From the NCBI GenBank assembly GCA_002010365.1, contig MTNL01000101.1, forward strand, positions 1 through 7,313: DNA of 7,313 nt, in the 5' to 3' direction. This DNA comes from Candidatus Acetothermia bacterium JdFR-50 (lineage in GTDB: Bacteria; Bipolaricaulota; Bipolaricaulia; Bipolaricaulales; Bipolaricaulaceae). Below are positions 1 through 5,486 of this stretch, piece after piece. The notes beneath the pieces were generated by a model. The model was not told where the DNA came from and searched no databases. It worked only from the letters and a program-made list of their open reading frames with translations. The position numbers and the translations under genes are program-made. Every line of letters begins with the position of its first letter. Position 1 is the first letter of the stretch.

Positions 1-430
1 GGCCACCACTACCGAGGAGCGCTTTCAGGGGTATCGTCAAGCGCTACGGGAAAGCGGGCTTCCAGTGGACGAAGGGTCCGTGGTTTATGGGGAATACCGC
101 GCTGAGGGGGGACAGAGGGCCCTGGAGGCCCTCCTTTCCCTGCCGGATCCCCCCACCGCTGTCTTCAGCACTAACAACCTCATGACGTTGGGGGCTCTGC
201 GGGAGGTGCGACGCCGGGGAATCAGAGTCCCTGAGGAGTTGGCCATTATCGGGTTCGACGAGCTGGAGTGGTCCGAGCTCGTAGATCCTCCCCTCACCGT
301 GGTGGCACAGAAGCCTTATGAGATCGGTCACCGAGCTGTAAAGCTCCTTCTGGAGCGCCTCCGGGATCCGGATCGAGAGCCCCAGGAGTTCCGGGTCCCC
401 GTGGAACTGAAGATCCGGGGGACGACATGA
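1..430 (+). CDS. LacI/GalR-family transcriptional regulator, 3' part (5' end outside window)
   Basis: The reading frame is open from base 2 and encodes 142 residues ending at TGA 428-430; the true start and the N-terminal helix-turn-helix domain lie off the left edge. The visible part is the C-terminal half of a periplasmic-binding-protein-like effector domain (Peripla_BP_3 type). Recognisable landmarks are TTEERFQGY near the edge, PTAVFSTNNLMTLGAL in the middle, and VPEELAIIGFDELEW followed by a PPLTVVAQKPYEIG segment, the usual LacI/GalR C-terminal pattern. LacI-type repressors bind an operator and release it, or bind more tightly, on contact with a sugar ligand. Its stop overlaps the ATG of the DapA-family gene (ATGA, 427-430), so it is translated together with the operon it presumably controls, which suggests autoregulation. 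The ligand is unknown and no operator is visible in the window. The GTG at 65 is internal, not the start. Confidence 0.93.
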   Translation, partial: ATTTEERFQGYRQALRESGLPVDEGSVVYGEYRAEGGQRALEALLSLPDPPTAVFSTNNLMTLGALREVRRRGIRVPEELAIIGFDELEWSELVDPPLTVVAQKPYEIGHRAVKLLLERLRDPDREPQEFRVPVELKIRGTT

Positions 431-1398
431 GCCACAGCGTTTTTTGGGGTGGCGTCTGGATTGCTATGGTCACACCCTGGGATGTGGCGGCGAGGCGGCC
501 CCGAACGGAAGCCATCCGCGAGCTCGTGACCCGGTTCATCTCCGCCGGCGTGGACGGGCTTTTCATCTTGGGAACCACCGGGGAAGGCACCCTGCTTCCC
601 CCGGATGACAGAAAACGCTTCGCCGAGGAGGTGGCCTCAGAGGTCGAGGACAGCCTTCCCTGGATAGTCCACACGGGCCACGATAGCGTCTCAGTAGCCC
701 TGGATCTTTCCCTCCACGCTAAGGGGATTGGGGCTTCTGCCGTGGCGTTGGCTCCCCCCACCCGGTACCGGCTGGATGGGGAGGAACTCTTAGGGTATTA
801 CTCCACAGTTGCTGAGAGATTGGGGGATTTCCCCTTCTTCCTTTACGACATCCCTGGCACCACCTGCAATCCCCTGGGGGCCGAGCTCCTGGCCCGCCTC
901 CGCGAGCGTTTCCCGAACCTCGTGGGGGCAAAAGTCAGCCGGACGGATTGGAAAGCGTGGGAGGGTTACCTCCGGCTCTCCGGGGAGGCGGTACTCCTTG
1001 TGGGCGTGGACGAGATGATTTGGCCCCTCCTTGCCGCAGGAGCCGGGGGGCTCGTCTCGGGACCCGCCAACCTTTTCCCCGAGCTGTACGTGGAGCTCTT
1101 CCGTGTAGCGGCGGAGGGGAACATATACCGGTCCCGGGAGCTCCAGGGCCTAATATGGAAGCTGTGTGATGTTTGTCGCTACGCCACTCCCCTCTCTTAC
1201 ATAAAAGCTTCCCTGAGGGCCTTGGGGATAGACGTGGGGCCGGTGCTCCCACCGCTGCGGGAACTCACCGCGGGGGAGTTGGAAGGGCTCGCTCGGGATC
1301 TCGAGACGTTTGCGGGGCTGCTCGCGGACGCCGGGGTGAAGGGAGGTGATAAGGAAGGAAAAAACCATCCCCTGAGGACTTTTCACAAAAGGAGGTAG
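427..1398 (+). CDS. DapA/NanA-family class I aldolase or lyase (2-keto acid Schiff-base TIM barrel)
   Basis: A 323-residue protein of the DHDPS/N-acetylneuraminate lyase family, which makes or splits 2-keto acids through a lysine Schiff base in a TIM barrel. Visible signatures are the carboxylate-binding GTTGE loop at residues 49-53, Tyr140 in YDIPGTT (the family's catalytic tyrosine), the Schiff-base Lys169 in GAKVS, and a glycine-rich GAGGLVSGPAN at 205-215. True dihydrodipicolinate synthases usually have YNVPxRT, whose Arg binds aspartate semialdehyde; here that place holds Thr145. Sialate lyases usually have GSTGE and YNIP. A catabolic sugar-acid aldolase or dehydratase (2-keto-3-deoxy sugar acid type) is therefore more likely than lysine synthesis, which is an inference. 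The body of the family ends near residue 302; the last 20 or so residues are a basic, low-complexity tail encoded by the leader of the next gene. The ATG overlaps the regulator stop by ATGA, with only a G-run (417-421) as a possible weak ribosome site. Confidence 0.9.
   Translation: MSHSVFWGGVWIAMVTPWDVAARRPRTEAIRELVTRFISAGVDGLFILGTTGEGTLLPPDDRKRFAEEVASEVEDSLPWIVHTGHDSVSVALDLSLHAKGIGASAVALAPPTRYRLDGEELLGYYSTVAERLGDFPFFLYDIPGTTCNPLGAELLARLRERFPNLVGAKVSRTDWKAWEGYLRLSGEAVLLVGVDEMIWPLLAAGAGGLVSGPANLFPELYVELFRVAAEGNIYRSRELQGLIWKLCDVCRYATPLSYIKASLRALGIDVGPVLPPLRELTAGELEGLARDLETFAGLLADAGVKGGDKEGKNHPLRTFHKRR
1387..1396 (+). promoter_or_regulatory. Strong ribosome binding site for the sugar-binding protein gene
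   Basis: AAAAGGAGGT lies within the last codons of the DapA-family gene and matches the anti-Shine-Dalgarno consensus. GTG codons at 1399 and 1402 and the ATG at 1408 are all in frame after it. The distance from GGAGG to GTG 1402 is 6 nt and to ATG 1408 is 12 nt, so GTG 1402 has the more usual spacing while ATG 1408 has the better codon and gives a classical signal peptide beginning MRKL. The start is uncertain by two or three codons. Confidence 0.75.
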
Positions 1399-1407
1399 GT
1401 GGTGCAT

Positions 1408-2670
1408 ATGCGGAAACTCTCGTTGGTGCTGATAATCTTTGGTTTGGTGTTGGGGCTCCAGGCGCTGGCGGCGAAACCCATCAAGATCACCTTCAACACC
1501 CTCTTCCACGAGGCCGACGCCAGGGCGATGGAGAAGATCATCCAGATGTTCAACGAAGAGTACAAAGGAAGGATTGAAGTGGAGCTCATTCAGGGGCGGT
1601 GGGCCCAGTATTACGCCGAGCTCAGGCTCTCGGTCCTGGCCGGGACTCCGCCGCAGATCGGCATTTGCCACACCAACAAGCTCGTAGAGATGGCCGATTA
1701 CCTCACGCCCCTGAACGCCTCGCCGGTGGGGAACCTCCTGGAATTGGCGGGGGTCGATCCGACGAATTACGTGGACGCCGCGTGGGCCGCCGGCGAGCTC
1801 GACGGCCGCCACTACCTGATCCCGTTGGATACCCACGGCTGGGGCCTGTGGTACAACAAGGACATCTTCGCCGAAGTGGGCCTGGATCCGGAGAATCCGC
1901 CCAAGACCCTGGCCGAGTTCATCGACGCCTGTGAGAAGATAAAGGCTGCTGGCTATTACGCGTTCCACCCCGCCGAGGACGCTCTCCCCCGGAAACTGCG
2001 CCGCGCTTGGTACGTGTTCTTCTGGCAGATGGGGGGCCAGCTTTTCGACGAGGGCTACACCCATGCCACCTTCAACAACCCCAAGGGTCTGTTGGCGCTC
2101 CAGTTCCTGGTGGATATCTTCAACGACTTTGGCTGGAACGAGCCGGGGAGCAACGGCTACAACCAGTTCGCCGCCGGTAAGCTCGGGATGCTCGTGGCCG
2201 GAAACTGGTTCTACGGCACCGCGGTAAAAAGCGGAGTCAACTGGGGTTACGCCCCTATGCCCAGCTTCTTTGGTACCCCCTACAGCTGGGGCAACAGCCA
2301 CCAACTGGTGATCCCGCTCCAGCCCAAGGCTACCTCGAAGGAGGTCTACCTCGCGGCCATGGAGGTCATCAAGTTCGTCTCCGAGCACTCTTACATCTGG
2401 ACCATGTACGGTGGCCACATCGCCGCCTATAAGCCGGCGGCGGAGAATCCCGAGCTCATGGCGTCGGAGTACTGGACGCGTTCCGGCAAGTGGCTCAACG
2501 AGATGGCCCAGAAGGGCCTCGTCCACTACCCCATCAACCACCCAAAGGGCACACAGCTCGAACATGCCATCCAGGCCCAGATCGAGCTCGCCGTTAACGG
2601 CCTGATCAGCCCACAGGAGGCCCTGGCTAAGGCCGAGGAGGAGTGCAACAAAATCCTCCAGGAAGATTGA
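1408..2670 (+). CDS. Extracellular sugar-binding protein of a CUT1-type ABC importer
   Basis: A 420-residue family 1 extracellular solute-binding protein, which captures a sugar or oligosaccharide outside the membrane and hands it to the permease pair. Residues 1-21 are a Sec signal peptide: MRKL, a hydrophobic LVLIIFGLVLGL core and an ALA-A cleavage site. There is no lipobox cysteine, so the mature protein is probably free or held by the permease, rather than a lipoprotein. Family landmarks are LSVLAGTPPQIGI (about 75-87), PLDTHGWGLWYNKDIFAEVG (139-158) and FAAGKLGMLVAGNW (254-267). The many aromatic residues (such as WGLWY and GNWFYG) suit stacking against sugar rings. It follows the aldolase gene with no gap and precedes a strong hairpin, an arrangement that often gives binding proteins more transcript than their permeases. 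Starts at GTG 1399 or 1402 would add two or three residues without changing the call. The ligand cannot be read from the sequence. Confidence 0.93.
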   Translation: MRKLSLVLIIFGLVLGLQALAAKPIKITFNTLFHEADARAMEKIIQMFNEEYKGRIEVELIQGRWAQYYAELRLSVLAGTPPQIGICHTNKLVEMADYLTPLNASPVGNLLELAGVDPTNYVDAAWAAGELDGRHYLIPLDTHGWGLWYNKDIFAEVGLDPENPPKTLAEFIDACEKIKAAGYYAFHPAEDALPRKLRRAWYVFFWQMGGQLFDEGYTHATFNNPKGLLALQFLVDIFNDFGWNEPGSNGYNQFAAGKLGMLVAGNWFYGTAVKSGVNWGYAPMPSFFGTPYSWGNSHQLVIPLQPKATSKEVYLAAMEVIKFVSEHSYIWTMYGGHIAAYKPAAENPELMASEYWTRSGKWLNEMAQKGLVHYPINHPKGTQLEHAIQAQIELAVNGLISPQEALAKAEEECNKILQED

Positions 2671-2676
2671 AAAGAA

Positions 2677-2682
2677 GGAGGG
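2677..2682 (+). promoter_or_regulatory. Remote Shine-Dalgarno sequence for the first permease gene
   Basis: GGAGGG, preceded by AA (2675-2676), is the only good ribosome site between the binding-protein stop (2668-2670) and the permease ATG at 2727. In the linear sequence it is about 45 nt from the ATG, far too distant for direct use. The hairpin at 2685-2719 sits between them; if it folds, the path from the end of GGAGG (2681) to the ATG shrinks to about 10 nt (2682-2684 plus 2720-2726). The assignment to the permease is an inference. The purine run may instead be incidental or serve as the A-rich side of the terminator. Confidence 0.45.
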
Positions 2683-2684
2683 AG

Positions 2685-2719
2685 AAAAGGGGGCGGGGTT
2701 AAGATCCCCGCCCCTTTTT
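2685..2719 (+). terminator. Rho-independent-type hairpin between binding protein and permeases (probable partial terminator)
   Basis: GGGGCGGGG (2690-2698) pairs perfectly with CCCCGCCCC (2706-2714) around a 7-nt TTAAGAT loop. The stem extends through a G-T wobble (2689/2715) and four A-T pairs (2685-2688 with 2716-2719), giving 14 pairs and ending in TTTTT. This is a textbook intrinsic terminator form, and the flanking A and T tracts make it potentially bidirectional. Because the permease genes follow only 7 nt later with no promoter visible, it more likely attenuates than fully stops transcription, keeping permease levels below binding-protein levels. Confidence 0.85.
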
Positions 2720-2726
2720 CCACACC

Positions 2727-3629
2727 ATGGGCAGGCGAATCGGGCGGTTTTTCTATCGACATCCGGGGTTCGAGGGTTTCCTCTTTGCGTTGCCCTATAT
2801 AGCCTTATGGGCCGTATTCCTGGCTTGGCCTGTGATCTACGGGATATACATCAGCCTGTTCGATTGGGATCCCTTGAGGGGGTCCAAGTTCGTGGGGCTC
2901 GCCAACTACATGGAGTTATTCCGGGAAGCCCGCTTTTGGAACGCGGTCACAAACACGTTCAAGTTCGCGGGGATGACGATCCCCCTGATCCTGGGCCTAG
3001 GGCTGATCTTCGCGCTGATGGTGTGGGCCTGGGGCCGCAGGAGGCGGGGCACAGTGGTGGTGCAGGCGAGCCTCTTTTTCCCTTACCTCCTCACCGTCTC
3101 CATTGTAGCTATCGTGTGGAAGTGGCTGCTGGAGCGGGACGTAGGGCTGTTTCAGCACTTCCTGAGCTCGGTCTTCCCCTCGGCCCCGGTGTTCCTAACC
3201 GAACCTGCGTGGGCGCTCCCTGCCATAGCCGTAGCTACCGCTTGGTGGCTCGCGGGATACCGGATGCTCGTGTTCCAAGCGGGGCTGGAAGAGATTCCCG
3301 TGGAGCTATTCGAGTCCGCAGAGATCGACGGGGCCCTCCCTTACCACAAGTTCGTTCACCTGATCCTTCCCCTTCTCAAACCCTCGCTGCTCTTCGCCCT
3401 GGTTTTGACCACCATCTCCGCCTTTCGGACCTTCGGCCAAGTCCTGATCATGACCGAAGGGGGGCCCGGATGGGCTTCTGAAGTACTCGCCTTATACCTT
3501 TACCGCGTTGGGTTCGACTACTTCGACATCGGGAAGGCCGCCGCGTCCGGCGTGATCCTCCTCTTCCTGATCCTGATCATCACCCTTCTTGGGGTGAAGA
3601 TCCTGGGTCTCAGATCGGAGCTGCAATGA
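2727..3629 (+). CDS. MalF-type ABC sugar transporter permease
   Basis: A 300-residue integral membrane protein that forms half of the channel of a CUT1 importer. About six hydrophobic segments are visible, near residues 17-43, 81-102, 109-133, 160-184, 218-240 and 272-293. The cytoplasmic EAA loop that docks on the ATPase is at about 193-215, with ESAEIDGA followed by ILPLLKPS. TEGGP at 243-247 and the GKAAASGVIL segment at 269-278 are also typical of MalF/UgpA-like subunits. The ATG at 2727 is the only possible start nearby, because the frame is closed by TAA at 2700-2702 and no ATG, GTG or TTG lies between. It has no adjacent Shine-Dalgarno site. The gene's stop overlaps the next permease start by ATGA (3626-3629), consistent with translational coupling and 1:1 assembly of the two permeases. 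Confidence 0.94.
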   Translation: MGRRIGRFFYRHPGFEGFLFALPYIALWAVFLAWPVIYGIYISLFDWDPLRGSKFVGLANYMELFREARFWNAVTNTFKFAGMTIPLILGLGLIFALMVWAWGRRRRGTVVVQASLFFPYLLTVSIVAIVWKWLLERDVGLFQHFLSSVFPSAPVFLTEPAWALPAIAVATAWWLAGYRMLVFQAGLEEIPVELFESAEIDGALPYHKFVHLILPLLKPSLLFALVLTTISAFRTFGQVLIMTEGGPGWASEVLALYLYRVGFDYFDIGKAAASGVILLFLILIITLLGVKILGLRSELQ

Positions 3630-4450
3630 GGTGGATGAGACGGTACGGCCCCTATCTGGTGCTCTACGGTGTCGCGTTCCTGTGGGTCCTTCCCATCCTA
3701 TGGATGGCGGACACGGCCTTCAAGCCCACCCAGGACATCTTCAGCATCCCCCCCAAATGGATCCCCTCTCACTTCACCACGGAACACGTCCGGAGGCTAT
3801 TCGCGGAGTGGCCCTTCACCAGGTGGCTCCTGAATAGCATCATCGTTGCCGGAACAGTGACCCTCGGGTCCCTGATCGTCTCGGTGCCCGCCGCCTTCTC
3901 CTTCTCTCGCCTCCGCTGGAGGGGGCGGGATGCTGTCTTTATGTTCCTCTTGGTCTTCATGCTCCTCCCTTGGCAAGTCAACGTCATACCGCTTTTCTTC
4001 ATGATGACAAAATTCCGTTTTCTGAACACCTACCAGGGAGTGGCTCTGCCCATGATGGCCATGCCCATCGGTGTGTTTCTCCTGCGACAGTTCTTCATCA
4101 ACATCCCTCAGGACCTGGAGGACGCCGCCCGCATCGACGGCTGTTCCAGCCTGGGGGTGCTTCTGCGGGTGATACTCCCCCTTTCCAAACCAGTGCTCGC
4201 CGCGTTCGGCGTTTACATCTTCAATTACGCCTGGAACGAGTTCTTCTGGTCCATGATATGTCTGCGAAAGCCTCAAATGGTCACCTTGCCCGTGGGACTT
4301 AAGATCCTGCAAGGGGCGTTCGAGATCGACTACGGCCTGATCCTCGCCGGGGCGTTCATGGCATCCCTGCCCTCTTTAGCCGTGTTCCTCCTCCTGCGGC
4401 GCCAGATCATCCGGGGCTTCACCCTGGCGGGGTCGGGGGTGAAAGGGTAA
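3626..4450 (+). CDS. MalG-type ABC sugar transporter permease
   Basis: A 274-residue membrane protein, the partner half-channel to the preceding permease. Six hydrophobic segments are seen, near residues 10-30, 68-95, 103-124, 136-158, 184-206 and 234-258. The EAA loop at about 164-186 reads DLEDAARIDGCSS followed by RVILPLSKP, the standard MalG/UgpE form. Other family marks are LLNSIIVAGTVT at 68-79 and NYAWNEFFW at 200-208. The N-terminal KPTQDIF (34-40) is also usual for this subunit. GGAG at 3617-3620 lies 5 nt before the ATG and supports the start at 3626; an in-frame ATG at 3635 is a less likely alternative. No MalK/UgpC-type ATPase gene follows, so the complex must take its ATPase from elsewhere in the genome. 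Confidence 0.94.
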   Translation: MRWMRRYGPYLVLYGVAFLWVLPILWMADTAFKPTQDIFSIPPKWIPSHFTTEHVRRLFAEWPFTRWLLNSIIVAGTVTLGSLIVSVPAAFSFSRLRWRGRDAVFMFLLVFMLLPWQVNVIPLFFMMTKFRFLNTYQGVALPMMAMPIGVFLLRQFFINIPQDLEDAARIDGCSSLGVLLRVILPLSKPVLAAFGVYIFNYAWNEFFWSMICLRKPQMVTLPVGLKILQGAFEIDYGLILAGAFMASLPSLAVFLLLRRQIIRGFTLAGSGVKG

Positions 4451-4452
4451 CC

Positions 4453-5469
4453 GTGGAGGCCGTTGCTCTGATAAGGCCGCCGGCGAAGTTCCCCAGCTGC
4501 CATGCCCCGAGTATCTGTGAGCTCCCTGATGGGGATTTGCTTCTCGCCTTCTACGCGGGCGAGTACGAGGGGGCTCCGGACCAGGTGATCCTCGGCGCTC
4601 GTTACGACCGAGCCGCGGGGCGCTGGTCCGAGCCGAAGATCTGGGTCCACGTCTTCCGCCGGGCCACGGTGAACCCGCGGGTGTTCGTGGGGCCAGATGG
4701 GGCGGTGTGGCTCATCGCTCCGGTGAACTACGGCGAGCGGTGGTGCAGCGGCGGGACCTACCTATTCCTCAAGCGCTCCTACGACGGCGGCCACACGTGG
4801 ACCGACCTCGAGCTCCTCGTGGAGCGAAAAGGCCTTTTAGGCAAGAACAAGCCGCTAGTGGAGGGTGCCTTTTGCCTCCTCCCCGTGGAATGGGAACCTA
4901 CCTGGAGTGCCGCCTTCCTGCGGAGCGAAGACGGGGGCAGGAGTTGGGAAGTGGTGGGAGACCTGGGCCGGGAGGCCGCCGCCCATTTGATCCAGCCCAC
5001 CGTGGTGCGACTATCCGATGGTCGGATCTTGGCTTACATGCGCAGCCAGGAGGGAAAGATCTTCGCGAGCTATTCGGAAAACGACGGACGCACCTGGTCT
5101 CGTCCCGTGCCCACCGCCCTCCCGAATCCCAATAGCGGCATCGACATGGTGCGACTACGTTCCGGAAATTTGGTCTTGGTGTACAACCCCACAACTCCCA
5201 CGCCGGCGATGGGAAAACTCCATCCCGCGTGGCCTAAGCGGATGCCGGCGGGGTTCGAGGTTTGGGGGCCGCGCACCCCCCTTGTGATCGCTTTGTCTCC
5301 AGATGAAGGCCGCAGCTGGCCTTATCATCTCGTGCTGGAGGAGGGCATGGGGGAGTACAGCTATCCGGCGGTAATCCAGGCCCAGGATGGCTCCATCCAC
5401 GTGGTTTACACCCATCGCCGGGAGGCCATAAAGCACGTCGCGATTTTGGAGGAGGAGTTCTTCAGATGA
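4453..5469 (+). CDS. Cytoplasmic BNR/Asp-box beta-propeller protein, sialidase-like superfamily
   Basis: A 338-residue protein with four Asp-box repeats (SxDxGxxW type): SYDGGHTW (109-116), SEDGGRSW (158-165), SENDGRTW (208-215) and SPDEGRSW (282-289). Spaced 43-74 residues apart, these indicate a beta-propeller of the sialidase-like fold (BNR_2 group). The N-terminal HAPSICELPDGDLLLAFYAG (17-36) is typical of that group. It has His17 where true sialidases carry the first catalytic Arg of the RIP motif, so a standard exo-sialidase activity is doubtful. There is no signal peptide, so it probably acts inside the cell on an imported compound; hydrolase or lyase activity is possible but unproven. 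GTG 4453 is chosen as start: it is 2 nt after the permease stop and 5 nt after GAAAGGG (4441-4447). The stop overlaps the ATGA at 5466-5469. The product name is secure at fold level only. Confidence 0.85.
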   Translation: MEAVALIRPPAKFPSCHAPSICELPDGDLLLAFYAGEYEGAPDQVILGARYDRAAGRWSEPKIWVHVFRRATVNPRVFVGPDGAVWLIAPVNYGERWCSGGTYLFLKRSYDGGHTWTDLELLVERKGLLGKNKPLVEGAFCLLPVEWEPTWSAAFLRSEDGGRSWEVVGDLGREAAAHLIQPTVVRLSDGRILAYMRSQEGKIFASYSENDGRTWSRPVPTALPNPNSGIDMVRLRSGNLVLVYNPTTPTPAMGKLHPAWPKRMPAGFEVWGPRTPLVIALSPDEGRSWPYHLVLEEGMGEYSYPAVIQAQDGSIHVVYTHRREAIKHVAILEEEFFR

Positions 5470-5471
5470 GG

Positions 5472-5480
5472 AAAGGAGGA
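5472..5480 (+). promoter_or_regulatory. Ribosome binding site that fixes the isomerase start
   Basis: AAAGGAGGA is a near-perfect Shine-Dalgarno sequence whose GGAGG ends 7 nt before ATG 5487. An in-frame ATG at 5466 overlaps the upstream stop but would place this site inside the coding sequence and would add only MRKGGEK. The downstream ATG is therefore the likelier start. Confidence 0.8.
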
Positions 5481-5486
5481 GAGAAG

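Noticed and set aside
365..374. Perfect 10-bp palindrome GATCCGGATC as a possible operator
   Set aside because: It lies inside the regulator's coding sequence, is too short to stand out in GC-rich DNA, has no second copy noticed near a start and lacks the usual LacI-family operator shape.
1379..1391. Small inverted repeat CTTTT-CAC-AAAAG next to the binding-protein ribosome site
   Set aside because: The stem is five pairs, mostly A-T, around a 3-nt loop, so it should be unstable, particularly if the organism is thermophilic; it does not look like a terminator or a convincing regulatory fold.
1150..2565. A 471-codon open frame on the minus strand opposite the aldolase end and the binding-protein gene
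   Set aside because: It mirrors a well-recognised family on the plus strand, carries no recognisable domain, and its His/Gly/Val/Arg-rich composition is what an antisense frame of a GC-rich gene gives.
427..5469. Standard sialic acid catabolism locus (NanA lyase plus sialidase)
   Set aside because: The lyase has GTTGE and YDIPGTT rather than the usual sialate-lyase signatures, the propeller lacks the RIP-motif Arg, and no nanE/nanK/nagA/nagB-like gene is in view. The isomerase and FGGY kinase are not part of that pathway.
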